Assembly (NCBI RefSeq): GCF_042657165.1
Contig: NZ_JBHSNJ010000002.1
Location: 1 to 64,000, forward strand
Direction of reading: 5' to 3'
Length of the DNA stretch: 64,000 nt
Origin: Agrilutibacter niabensis
GTDB taxonomy: Bacteria; Pseudomonadota; Gammaproteobacteria; Xanthomonadales; Xanthomonadaceae
The notes below the pieces were generated by a model, which saw only the letters and a list, made by a program, of their open reading frames with translations, was not told the DNA's origin and ran no database searches. Positions within the stretch are counted from its first letter, which is position 1, and each line of letters opens with the position of its first letter. Positions 5,835 through 13,789 of this stretch are shown piece after piece. A program made the translations under genes and the position numbers.

Positions 5835-7892
5835 ATGCCCCACTCCAGACCGCTTGCATGTGCCCTGCTCGTTGCCATCATCGCCGGCGCCGCCGCGCCC
5901 GATGCCGATGCCGCGAAGAAGAAAACCAGCAAGGCCAAGGGGCCCACGGCCACCAGCGCGAGCGCCTGCAGCGACTTCTACAGCTACGCCAACAGCTCGT
6001 GGCTCAAGGAGAACACGCTGCTGCCGGGCGTGGATTCGTTGTCGGCCATGGAACAGCTCGGCACCCGGGCGCGCCAGCAGCAGGTCGACCTCCTCAACGC
6101 GGCGATGACGGCGCCGCAGGGCAACGTGCAGCAACTGCTTGGCGACTTCTGGGCCAGTGGCCTGGACGAAGCCGCGGTGGAGCGTGATGGCGCCAATCCA
6201 GTCGCGCCGCTGCTGGGCCGCATCAATGCGATCAGGAAAGCCAAGGACGTATCGGCCTCGATCGCGGCCCTCCACCAGGTCGGCATCCCGGTCGCCTTTA
6301 ACTTCGGCGCGGATATCGATCTCAACGACTTGAACCGCCACATCGGCTACTTCAGCCAGGGCGGGCTCGGTCTGCCGGATCCCGCCTACTACACGCGCAG
6401 TGATGCCGACACGCGCAAGCTGCTCGGGCTCTACAACGGCTACGTGCAGAAGATCCTGGTGCTGACCGGCACCCCGGCGGACCAGGCCCCCGCCGAAGCG
6501 CAGCAGGTGATCGATCTGGAGACGCGCATCGCGCAGGCCAGCCGATCGCTCGTCGACCTGCGCAGTCCGCGCGCCAATTACGCGCCGGTCGCGGTGTCGA
6601 GCCTGGCCAAGAGCTATCGCAAGCTGCAGCTGGCCGAGTTCCTCAAGGCGCAGGGCGTCAATGACGATTCGGTGTCGATCGCCAATCCGCAGTTGTTCGC
6701 GCAGCTGGACAACCTGGTGGGCTCGCTCAAGCCGGCGCAGTGGAAGACCTACCTGCGCTGGCGCGTGGGTGATGCGATGGCGCCGTACATGGCCAAGCCC
6801 TGGCGTGATGCCGCCTTCGATTTCCGTGGCCGCGTGCTTGCGGGCAAGGCGGCGCCGCCGCCGCGTCAGCAGCTCGTGCTCGATGCCATCAACCTGGCCG
6901 CCGGGCCGATGCTGGGGCGCGAATACACCGCCCGCTACCTGCCCGCGGCAACACGGACACGCGCGGAGGAGATCGCGACGAACGTGCTCAAGGCGCTCGA
7001 TGCCGCGATCGCCACCGATCCGCGCCTGGGCGAACAGGCGAAGGTCGAGGCCAAGGCCAAGCTCGCCGTGCTGAAGATCGAAATCGGGGCGCCGCGCCGC
7101 GATCTCGACTACACCGTGCAGCCGATGGGTCGCGGCAGCTTCGGCAGCAACATGCTCATCGCCTCCACCTGGCACCATCGCGAGGAGATGAAGCGCATCG
7201 GGCGTGGCAACGCCGATCGCCGCTGGGACGTGCTGCCGCAGGAACCCGCCCTCGCCTACGACCTTGCGCAGAACCGGCTGATCGTCACCGCCGCTGCGCT
7301 GCAGCCGCCGATCATCGACCTGGGCAAGGACACCGCGGCGCAATACGGCTCGTTCGGTGCCCTGGCCGGTCGCGAACTGAGTCACGCGATCGACAACAAG
7401 GGCCGGCTGGTCGATACCAAACAGGAGGTGCGCGACTGGTGGACGCCGGCCGAAGCCACCGCCTGGGATGCAATGGGCAATCGCATTGCCGCACAGTACG
7501 GCGCCTATTCCGTCCCCGGCATCGGCGCCAAGGTCAATGGCAACCAGGTGCGCGACGTTGCGATCGCCGACCAGGCCGGTGTCGAGCTGGCGTGGATCGC
7601 GTTCACTGCCGCGCAACCCGCGGCGGGCAAGGACGCCCGACAGGCGTTCTACACCGGCTGGGCAAACCTGTGGCCGCAACAGCTGACCCGGGAAGCCGCC
7701 ACCCAGCGTGCGGCCAGCAGCGTGTATGCCCCCGGCCAGTGGCGCACCAACGGACCGCTGTACAACCTTTCCGGATTCGGCGATGCCTTCGGTTGCAAGG
7801 CGGGTACCGCGATGCAGGCCCGGACCAACGAGGGCATCGTGCTGTGGCCGGCTTCGATGCCGGTCGCGGCGGCGCCTGCAAAGAAGAAATAG
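5835..7892 (+). CDS. M13 metallopeptidase paralogue with destroyed zinc site (probable pseudoenzyme)
   Basis: This 685-aa exported protein aligns with the M13 peptidase just upstream along its whole length (shared 'YFSQGGLGLPDPAYY', 'LQPP', and the C-terminal 'GFGDAFGCKAGTAM'). The catalytic residues are replaced. HExxH is Arg513-Glu-Leu-Ser-His517, and the Glu of the third-ligand motif is Val575 (VAIAD instead of ENIAD), although the Asp is kept. The reading frame is open and well conserved in codon use, so it is not an ordinary pseudogene. ATG 5835 starts a signal peptide ending in 'ADAAKKK', and the C-terminus is lysine-rich. It could be a binding or regulatory partner of the active enzyme; loss of catalysis is inferred from the missing ligands. 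Confidence 0.88.
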   Translation: MPHSRPLACALLVAIIAGAAAPDADAAKKKTSKAKGPTATSASACSDFYSYANSSWLKENTLLPGVDSLSAMEQLGTRARQQQVDLLNAAMTAPQGNVQQLLGDFWASGLDEAAVERDGANPVAPLLGRINAIRKAKDVSASIAALHQVGIPVAFNFGADIDLNDLNRHIGYFSQGGLGLPDPAYYTRSDADTRKLLGLYNGYVQKILVLTGTPADQAPAEAQQVIDLETRIAQASRSLVDLRSPRANYAPVAVSSLAKSYRKLQLAEFLKAQGVNDDSVSIANPQLFAQLDNLVGSLKPAQWKTYLRWRVGDAMAPYMAKPWRDAAFDFRGRVLAGKAAPPPRQQLVLDAINLAAGPMLGREYTARYLPAATRTRAEEIATNVLKALDAAIATDPRLGEQAKVEAKAKLAVLKIEIGAPRRDLDYTVQPMGRGSFGSNMLIASTWHHREEMKRIGRGNADRRWDVLPQEPALAYDLAQNRLIVTAAALQPPIIDLGKDTAAQYGSFGALAGRELSHAIDNKGRLVDTKQEVRDWWTPAEATAWDAMGNRIAAQYGAYSVPGIGAKVNGNQVRDVAIADQAGVELAWIAFTAAQPAAGKDARQAFYTGWANLWPQQLTREAATQRAASSVYAPGQWRTNGPLYNLSGFGDAFGCKAGTAMQARTNEGIVLWPASMPVAAAPAKKK

Positions 7893-7914
7893 GCGCGTCT
7901 GCCGGACTGGAAAC

Positions 7915-7950
7915 AAAAAACGGCGCGGAATACCCGCGCCGTTTTTCTTT
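7915..7950. terminator. bidirectional intrinsic terminator
   Basis: The perfect stem CGGCGCGG / CCGCGCCG has the 5-base loop AATAC. A-run on the left and T-run on the right let it serve both the M13 paralogue (plus) and the rhomboid gene (minus), which converge here. Confidence 0.88.
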
Positions 7951-7972
7951 CAACCAAGCGCGATGGACAGCT

Positions 7973-8629
7973 TCAACGCACGACCCGCATTCGCGGATTG
8001 CGCCTGCTGCGTCCGAACGGCGGCTTCCCGCTCCAGTAGCGAATGAGCAGCCAACCGAACAACATGCCGCCCAGGTGCGCGAAGTGCGCCACGCCAGGCT
8101 GCCAGTTGTTCAGTCCGAGCAGGAGTTCGGCCGCGGCATAAAGGATCACCAGGGTTCGTGCCTTCATCGGGATCGGCGGGAACAACAGCATCACCCGCTG
8201 GTTCGGGAACATCAGGCCATACGCCAACAGCAGGCCGAAGATGCCACCGGACGCGCCCAGCGTCGGATACGCCTCGCCTCCTTGCGACAGCGTCCACCAG
8301 CCCACGGCCAGCTGGCACAGCGCCGCACCGGCCACGCACACGAGGTAGAACGTCAGGAAGCGGCGCTGGCCCCACACGTATTCGACCTGCGAGCCGAACA
8401 TCGCGAGCGTGAGCATGTTGAACGCCAGGTGCACGAAGTTGCCGTGCAGGAACCCGTAGGTGAGCAATTGCCACGGCATGAAGCCTTGCGAGAACAGGCC
8501 GCCGTCGATGCCGATCGGCCACAAGGCCAGTGCGCTGAATGGCTCGTCGCCGAATAGCATCTGTAACAAGAACATCAGGCCGTTGGCGATCAACAGGCCC
8601 TTGGTGACAGGGGGGAGTCGGGAAAACAT
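7973..8629 (-). CDS. rhomboid family intramembrane serine protease
   Basis: This 218-aa polytopic membrane protein has about six transmembrane helices. The catalytic serine motif GASGGIFG and the helix-6 histidine in 'HFAHLGGMLFGW' form the rhomboid Ser-His dyad, and the L1-loop 'WR'-like region is replaced by 'YVWGQRR'. The ATG at 8629 is chosen because GAGGT sits six bases upstream. Longer in-frame extensions exist but would add an unrelated Arg-rich stretch. The C-terminus is a short basic tail. Rhomboids cleave membrane-spanning substrates within the bilayer; the substrate here is not indicated by context. The gene is convergent with the M13 pair. Confidence 0.94.
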   Translation of the reverse strand: MFSRLPPVTKGLLIANGLMFLLQMLFGDEPFSALALWPIGIDGGLFSQGFMPWQLLTYGFLHGNFVHLAFNMLTLAMFGSQVEYVWGQRRFLTFYLVCVAGAALCQLAVGWWTLSQGGEAYPTLGASGGIFGLLLAYGLMFPNQRVMLLFPPIPMKARTLVILYAAAELLLGLNNWQPGVAHFAHLGGMLFGWLLIRYWSGKPPFGRSRRNPRMRVVR

Positions 8630-8718
8630 CGGGATACCTCGGGGGATGCCACATGGTAGCGGCATTGCGTCGCGCCCTCGCGGGGGACAACGTCCCCGCA
8701 TGGCCCCGCCGGCCCTGC

Positions 8719-9171
8719 TCAGCGCTTGGCCGCGCGCTTGCTGGCCACTCTTCCCGTCGCTTTCGTCGCTGGTTTCCCGGTGCGCTGGGAGGCCTTGGGT
8801 CGTGCCGGTGGCGGCATCGGCACTCCCCACACCTCGGCATCGAGGGCTTCTTCCGGTGTCGCCGCAGCACGCTGGCCGCGCACGCGACCGTTCTCGACGA
8901 TGACCCCTTCGCTGCGCAGGCGGGCGCTCTGTTCACGCCAGCCAGGCGATCCTTCCGGGAAGGCAATGCGCCCATCCGAACGCAATACGCGATGCCACGG
9001 CAACCTGCGATCCTCGTTCTGGCCCAGCAGGCGCGCGACCAGGCGTGCACGCCCGGGCAGGCCGGCCCGACGGGCGATTTCACCGTAACCGGCCACCTGC
9101 CCCTTCGGGATCGCGCGGATGGCGTCGAGGATTCGCTTGGTGACGTCGGGTTTGGTCGTGTCCGGCTCCAT
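8719..9171 (-). CDS. alkyltransferase-like protein (ATL, MGMT family without the acceptor cysteine)
   Basis: This 150-aa protein has the DNA-binding fold of O6-alkylguanine-DNA alkyltransferases ('AIPKGQVAGYGEIARRAGLP'). The reactive Cys of PCHRV is Trp59 (PWHRV), which defines the ATL branch. Known ATLs bind O6-alkylguanine and hand it to nucleotide excision repair instead of removing the alkyl group. The C-terminal extension (residues 105-150) is Lys/Ala/Arg rich, like a histone-type tail, and may add nonspecific DNA affinity. It is transcribed towards the rhomboid gene, with an 89-base gap. Confidence 0.92.
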   Translation of the reverse strand: MEPDTTKPDVTKRILDAIRAIPKGQVAGYGEIARRAGLPGRARLVARLLGQNEDRRLPWHRVLRSDGRIAFPEGSPGWREQSARLRSEGVIVENGRVRGQRAAATPEEALDAEVWGVPMPPPARPKASQRTGKPATKATGRVASKRAAKR

Positions 9172-9250
9172 CGCGGTAGCATAGCCGCCGCTGTCTCATC
9201 GACGGCAGTCCGGGCGCCGCCCGGCTGGATCCATCGCAAGGAGCTTCCCC

Positions 9251-9661
9251 GTGCGCAACTTCGAATCCATCCGCCGCCACGTCAATACCGCCGGCTACAA
9301 CATCACCTCGCACGACGAAGACGTGATCTGCATCGAGCTGTCGCTCGAGAAGGGCACGCGGCACCAGTCGATCTTCCTGTCCGAGCTCGACGACGACGAT
9401 GGCCGTCCCTACCTGCGCGTCAGCACCGCGATCGCGCCCACCACGGGCATGGATCCCAAGCGCGCGCTCGCCTTCAACTGGCAGAGCGTGGTCGGCTACC
9501 TGGCGATCGGCGACCTCGACGGCGTGCCCTACCTTCAGCTCGTCGAGAACCGGCCGTACGAAGGACTGGATGCGGCCGAGGTCGACCGCCTGGTGCTGGA
9601 GATCGGCGGGCTCGGCGACCGCATGGAGCGGATGATGTCGGCAGGTGGCGACCTGCTCTGA
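9251..9661 (+). CDS. YbjN/T3SS-chaperone-fold protein of unknown function
   Basis: This is a 136-aa soluble acidic protein. The pattern 'FESIRRHVNTAGYNITSHDE', then a beta-rich segment 'RPYLRVSTAIAP', then 'ALAFNWQSVVGYLAIGDLDG' resembles the YbjN or class I chaperone-like alpha/beta fold; this is a fold-level guess. The start is GTG 9251, with AAGGAG seven bases upstream (9238-9243). The gene is divergent from the ATL gene and ends just before a strong terminator, so it is a single-gene unit. Its function is not known. Confidence 0.8.
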   Translation: MRNFESIRRHVNTAGYNITSHDEDVICIELSLEKGTRHQSIFLSELDDDDGRPYLRVSTAIAPTTGMDPKRALAFNWQSVVGYLAIGDLDGVPYLQLVENRPYEGLDAAEVDRLVLEIGGLGDRMERMMSAGGDLL

Positions 9662-9689
9662 CGCACGCCCCGTCGCGTCGCACCAATGA

Positions 9690-9716
9690 AAAAGGCCCGC
9701 ATCGCGGGCCTTTTCC
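9690..9716. terminator. bidirectional intrinsic terminator
   Basis: The perfect 11-base stem AAAAGGCCCGC / GCGGGCCTTTT has an ATC loop. It separates the YbjN-like gene (plus) from the phosphate transporter gene (minus). Confidence 0.88.
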
Positions 9717-9733
9717 GTTCCTGCGGCCGCGAT

Positions 9734-10861
9734 TTATACCCAGCCGAACAGCTGGAAAAGCCGGAAGAACCCGTAGGCGAACGCCGCCGCCGCCGGAATG
9801 GTCAGGATCCACGCCCAGATCATCTTCTCGACCACGGTCCACTTGATCGAGTTGAAGCGCTTGGCCGTGCCCACGCCCATGATCGCCGCGGAGATGTTGT
9901 GCGTCGTCGACACCGGGATGCCCAGCGATGAGGCCAGCAGGATCACCGAGGCCGCGCTCGTCTCCGCGGCGAAGCCGTGGATCGGATGCAGTTTCACCAA
10001 CTTGTGGCCCAGCGTCTTGATGATGCGCCAGCCACCGGCTGCGGTACCGGCCGCCATCACCAGGGCACAGGTGAGCTTGATCCAGGTGTCAATGTCGTTG
10101 TTCTCGAGCGCGTTCTGCGACGGATGCAGGAACGACAGCCACGACGGCAGGTTGGTCAGCGTGCCATCGGCCTGCGCGGCCACCAGCGTCAGCGCGATGA
10201 TGCCCATGGTCTTCTGCGCATCGTTGGAGCCGTGGGCGAAGCCCATGGCGCCGGCGCTGAGGATCTGTGCCTTGCCGAAGAAGCCATTGACCCAGCGCGG
10301 CCGCGCCAGGCGCCGCAGCACGCCGCCGCTGGAGGCCATGCCGGAGATGATCGCGAAGATGATCCCCATCACCACGAAGCCGGTGATGAAGCCCAGCACC
10401 GGGGACGTCACCATCGGCACGACCACCTTCCACAGCACGCCGCCGCTTTTCCAGATCGGCTCCTTCACTTCCGACCAGACGATCGCGTCGAAGTTGTTCG
10501 ACGCCGCCGCCAGCGCGGCGCCGCACAGGCCGCCGATCAGCGCGTGCGACGAGGACGAGGGCAGGCCCAGCGCCCAGGTGATCAGGTTCCAGATGATGCC
10601 GCCAAGCAGCGCGCACAGGATCAACTGCGAAGTGACGTCGACCACGCCCGCATCGATGATGCCGGACGCCACCGTCTTCGCCACCGCGGTGCCCCAGAGC
10701 GCGCCGAACAGGTTCATGCCAGCCGCCAGGCCCACCGCCTGCATCGGCGTGAGCACCTTGGTGGCCACGACCGTGGCGATGGAATTGGCGGTGTCGTGGA
10801 AGCCGTTGATGTATTCGAACACCAACGCGGCGATCACCACGACCAGGACGAGGGTCAGCAT
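9734..10861 (-). CDS. pit: PiT family inorganic phosphate transporter
   Basis: This 375-aa inner-membrane protein of the PiT (PF01384) family imports phosphate, usually as a metal-phosphate or cation-coupled complex. Two inverted repeat signatures are visible: 'FEYINGFHDTANSIATVVAT' near the N-terminus and 'GFAHGSNDAQKTMGIIALTL' in the second half, each with the GxxNDxxN-type core. It has about nine hydrophobic helices. It is the second gene of a two-gene unit after a DUF47 protein (27-base gap), the usual arrangement for low-affinity phosphate uptake. Confidence 0.95.
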   Translation of the reverse strand: MLTLVLVVVIAALVFEYINGFHDTANSIATVVATKVLTPMQAVGLAAGMNLFGALWGTAVAKTVASGIIDAGVVDVTSQLILCALLGGIIWNLITWALGLPSSSSHALIGGLCGAALAAASNNFDAIVWSEVKEPIWKSGGVLWKVVVPMVTSPVLGFITGFVVMGIIFAIISGMASSGGVLRRLARPRWVNGFFGKAQILSAGAMGFAHGSNDAQKTMGIIALTLVAAQADGTLTNLPSWLSFLHPSQNALENNDIDTWIKLTCALVMAAGTAAGGWRIIKTLGHKLVKLHPIHGFAAETSAASVILLASSLGIPVSTTHNISAAIMGVGTAKRFNSIKWTVVEKMIWAWILTIPAAAAFAYGFFRLFQLFGWV

Positions 10862-10888
10862 GACGGCATCTCCTTCAAATGCCGCCGC

Positions 10889-11515
10889 TTAAGAGTTCTT
10901 GAGCACGATTTCGTACGCGACCACGCCCGCCTCGCGGCAGCGGTCGATGGCCTTTTCGAGGATCTCGAAGAACTCCTTGAGCAGGAACATCTGCAGGTGG
11001 TCGAGCTTGCCCGAGTAAATGTCGCGGTACAGCTCGAGCATGAGGCGATCGGCTTCGATCTCGATCGAGCGCAGACGGTCGTTCATCTCCTTCATGCGCT
11101 CGATCTTCATGTTGCGCAGGTCGTGGACCATCTCGACCACGACGGCCGCCGCCTGCTCCAGCATCGCCGCGCGCGGCGCGAAGTCGATGCCTTCCAGGTG
11201 GGTGATGGCCAGCGAATAGCGGTCGGCGAACTTCTCGACCTGCTTGGGAATCTTGTAGAGGGCCGACCCCAACGCCTCGATGTCCTCGCGCTCGATCGGC
11301 GTGATGAAACTGTTCACCAGCTCCTGGCTGATCTTGTTGGACGCCTCGCGCTCACGCTGGCGCGCCAGCTTGAAGGCATCCAGCGACGGGGCGCGATGGG
11401 CGTCCTTCAGCATCTCGTGCAGGGCCTTGGTGCTGTCGTGCGCCGCGTTCGCCGCTGCTTCGAGCAGCGTATAGAACTGCATGCCTTGGCCGAAAATGGT
11501 TTGCAGGGAGAACAT
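10889..11515 (-). CDS. DUF47 (PhoU-like, TIGR00153) family protein
   Basis: This 208-aa all-helical cytoplasmic protein has the typical opening 'MFSLQTIFGQGMQFYTLLEA' and repeated acidic/coiled helices ('EREASNKISQELVNSF', 'DIEALGSALYKIPKQVEKFA'). These are characteristic of DUF47 proteins, which are PhoU-fold relatives encoded beside PiT transporters. It probably binds metal-phosphate and controls the transporter encoded immediately downstream. Its ATG at 11515 is followed without interruption to the stop at 10889. Confidence 0.94.
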   Translation of the reverse strand: MFSLQTIFGQGMQFYTLLEAAANAAHDSTKALHEMLKDAHRAPSLDAFKLARQREREASNKISQELVNSFITPIEREDIEALGSALYKIPKQVEKFADRYSLAITHLEGIDFAPRAAMLEQAAAVVVEMVHDLRNMKIERMKEMNDRLRSIEIEADRLMLELYRDIYSGKLDHLQMFLLKEFFEILEKAIDRCREAGVVAYEIVLKNS

Positions 11516-11709
11516 GCGGAAGCCTCGTCGGTCGGCGCAGGTGGGAGCGGAACAGGGAGCTGGAAAGGGGCGGCACCGGTCAGGCGGTACCGCGGGCGGG
11601 ATTATGACGGTTGGATGTCGGTTCGCCCATTCCCCCCGTCACGCCGCCTTCCAGGGCGTTGAAAGCGGGCCTGTTAAGATCCCCGCCACACCCGCTTCCC
11701 TCACTTTCG

Positions 11710-11808
11710 ATGGACGACGACCCGAAAGCCCTGCCGGCGGCCAGCAATGGCCGCCCTGAGCTCCTCCCAGCCTGCCTCCGGACACATGCCGCATGCTGGA
11801 ACTGCTGA
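11710..11808 (+). promoter_or_regulatory. candidate leader peptide and hairpin in front of the CNNM/CorC transporter gene
   Basis: A 32-codon frame starts MDDDPKALP and overlaps the start of the transporter gene by 16 bases. A perfect 8-bp hairpin (11736-11755, GGCGGCCA-GCAA-TGGCCGCC) lies inside it. Acidic/proline-rich starts of this kind are known in MgtL-type leaders, where the ribosome destabilises at low magnesium. No strong ribosome binding site is visible before 11710, so translation is uncertain. The remaining leader (11516-11709) shows no gene. Confidence 0.3.
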
Positions 11809-13124
11809 TCGTCCTGCTCCTGGTCATCCTCAACGCCTTCTTCGCCCTGTCGGAGATGTCGCTGATGACCTCACGGAAGCTGCGCCTGCGACAGATGGCC
11901 GAAACCAGCCGTGGTGCCCGCAAGGCCCTGGTCCTGGCCGAGCATCCCGACAACCTGCTGTCGACCGTGCAGGTCGGCATCACCCTGATCGGTGTGCTGA
12001 CCGGTGTGTTCGGCGGTGATGCCATCGGCCTGATCATCGCCGGATGGTTCGGGGGTATCTGGCCCGAGGCGGCAGAATATGCCGGTGCCATCGGCATCGG
12101 CACGGCCGTGTCGCTCATCACGGCGGCCCAGGTCATCTTCGGCGAGCTCATCCCCAAGCGGCTGGCACTGACCAACCCGGAGGCGATCGCCGCGGTCGTG
12201 GCCATTCCGCTGGACTGGCTGTCGCGTGCGGCCAAGCCGGTGGTGGCGGCACTGGGTGCGATCAACCGTGGTGTCCTGCGCCTGCTGGGCATCCGCGATG
12301 ACGCCCGTAGTGCGATCAGCGAAGAAGAAATCCGCCTGCTCGTCAGCGAAAGCCACGAACAGGGCGTGATCGATGCCGACGAACGCAAGATGATGAACCG
12401 CGTCCTGAGCCTGGGCGACCGCACCGCGGAAAGCCTGATGACGCCGCGCGTGCGCATCATCTGGCTCGATGCCGCCGCGGAACTGGCCGAGAACCTGACC
12501 GTCATGCGCGACCACGCCTTCTCGCGCTACCCCGTCTACCGCGGCAGCGACAGTGACGTCCTCGGCGTGCTGGAAGTGAAGACCCTGGTGGACCGCATCG
12601 GCCAGGCGGCCCCGGACCTCTTTGGCGAGCTGCGCGAGGCACTGTTCGTCTCAGAATCCACCCACGCGCTCAAGCTCCTGGAGATCTTCCGCGAGGAACA
12701 GCAATCGTTCGCGCTGGTGGTGGACGAATACGGCGACGTGAGCGGCGTGGTCACGATCAACGACCTGATGGGTGCGGTGATGGGCCGCATCCACGACACC
12801 GGCCTGTCGGCGGAAGACGACATGCATGAGGCTCCAGTGGTCGAGCGCGAGGATGGCTCGTACTTCATCGACGGAGCCCTGGCGCTTGAAGAACTGCGCG
12901 AACTCATCGGCGGCGGCCGCCTGCCCGGCGAGGAGGAGCACGACTTCCATACCGCCGCCGGCATGGTCATCGCCCACTTCGGGCGCATCCCGCACGTGGG
13001 CGAGAACTTCGGCTGGAACGGCTGGCGCATCGAAGTCGTCGACCTCGACGGCCCTCGCATCGACAAGCTGCTGCTGCAACGCGACGCAGGCGGGAAGGAC
13101 GACGGCGATGACAGCGCGGGCTGA
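11793..13124 (+). CDS. CNNM/CorC-type (hemolysin C family) divalent cation transporter
   Basis: This 443-aa membrane protein has the order DUF21 transmembrane domain (residues about 1-190, 'NAFFALSEMSLMTSRKLRLR' motif), a pair of CBS domains (about 215-335, with 'SLMTPRVRIIWLDA' and 'VVDEYGDVSGVVT') and a CorC_HlyC C-terminal domain (about 350-435). Members export or exchange Mg2+/Co2+, or confer magnesium tolerance. The start ATG 11793 leads straight into the first helix. The stop codon overlaps the downstream exoD-like gene by 17 bases, so the two are probably cotranslated. Confidence 0.94.
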   Translation: MLELLIVLLLVILNAFFALSEMSLMTSRKLRLRQMAETSRGARKALVLAEHPDNLLSTVQVGITLIGVLTGVFGGDAIGLIIAGWFGGIWPEAAEYAGAIGIGTAVSLITAAQVIFGELIPKRLALTNPEAIAAVVAIPLDWLSRAAKPVVAALGAINRGVLRLLGIRDDARSAISEEEIRLLVSESHEQGVIDADERKMMNRVLSLGDRTAESLMTPRVRIIWLDAAAELAENLTVMRDHAFSRYPVYRGSDSDVLGVLEVKTLVDRIGQAAPDLFGELREALFVSESTHALKLLEIFREEQQSFALVVDEYGDVSGVVTINDLMGAVMGRIHDTGLSAEDDMHEAPVVEREDGSYFIDGALALEELRELIGGGRLPGEEEHDFHTAAGMVIAHFGRIPHVGENFGWNGWRIEVVDLDGPRIDKLLLQRDAGGKDDGDDSAG

Positions 13125-13743
13125 CTACGGTCGCAAAAGTCCACCGGAAGCCGGTGCGCGTGAGCTGCTCGACCATTTCGCCGAGGGCGATCCCGAGGAG
13201 GTCATCCGTCTCGATGACGTGCTCGCGGGTCTGGAGGAACGTGCCTTCGGCATGCTGCTGTTCCTGTCGATCCCGACGGCTTTCATTCCCGGTATCGCCG
13301 GCGTCATCAGCGGCCCGCTGGTGATCCTGGTCGGCGTGCAACTGCTGTTCGGCCGCAATGAGCCGTGGCTGCCAAACTTCCTCGGCCGTCTGGGCCCGCA
13401 TCGCCGCGCGATGACGACATTCCGCAACAGGCTGCGCCCATGGCTCTCACGCCTGGAGCGCGTGGTGAAGCCGCGCGCGCAGGTGCTGCTGGATCATCCC
13501 GTCGCCAGCGCGTTCACCGGCCTCAACCTGATCCTGCTCGGCCTGCTGCTGTCGCTGCCGATCCCGTTCACCAACGTGCTGTTCGCCATGCTGCTGCTGC
13601 TGTTCGCGCTGGCATTGCTCGAACGCGACGGCCGCCTGCTCGCCGCCTCATGGGCCACCAGCGTGCTGGCCATCGCGGTATTCGGCGTGCTCTCGGGTAG
13701 CCTGGCAACCGCCGTGGCGGAATGGCTGCACCTGCTGAACTGA
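13108..13743 (+). CDS. ExoD family exopolysaccharide-associated membrane protein
   Basis: This 211-aa protein matches the ExoD family (PF06055): an N-terminal cytoplasmic segment ('ARELLDHFAEGDPEEVIRLD', then 'VLAGLEERAFGMLLFLSIP'), then hydrophobic helices including 'GVISGPLVILVGVQLLFG' and a C-terminal pair. ExoD proteins were first linked to exopolysaccharide production and alkaline tolerance in rhizobia; the molecular role is not settled. I chose ATG 13108, which overlaps the end of the CNNM gene by 17 bases and gives the family's usual length. Confidence 0.88.
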   Translation: MTARADYGRKSPPEAGARELLDHFAEGDPEEVIRLDDVLAGLEERAFGMLLFLSIPTAFIPGIAGVISGPLVILVGVQLLFGRNEPWLPNFLGRLGPHRRAMTTFRNRLRPWLSRLERVVKPRAQVLLDHPVASAFTGLNLILLGLLLSLPIPFTNVLFAMLLLLFALALLERDGRLLAASWATSVLAIAVFGVLSGSLATAVAEWLHLLN

Positions 13744-13789
13744 TCTCTGCCGGGGCATTCGCGGCAACCACACCCTACGACCGGTTACG

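Noticed and set aside
5682..7916. 744-codon open frame antisense to the M13 paralogue
   Set aside because: Same cause. Residue composition is typical of an antisense shadow, while the plus frame aligns with a known family along its length.
11659..11680. TTGAAA and TTAAGAT as a promoter for the CNNM/CorC gene
   Set aside because: The boxes are separated by only 10 bases, too short for a sigma70 promoter.
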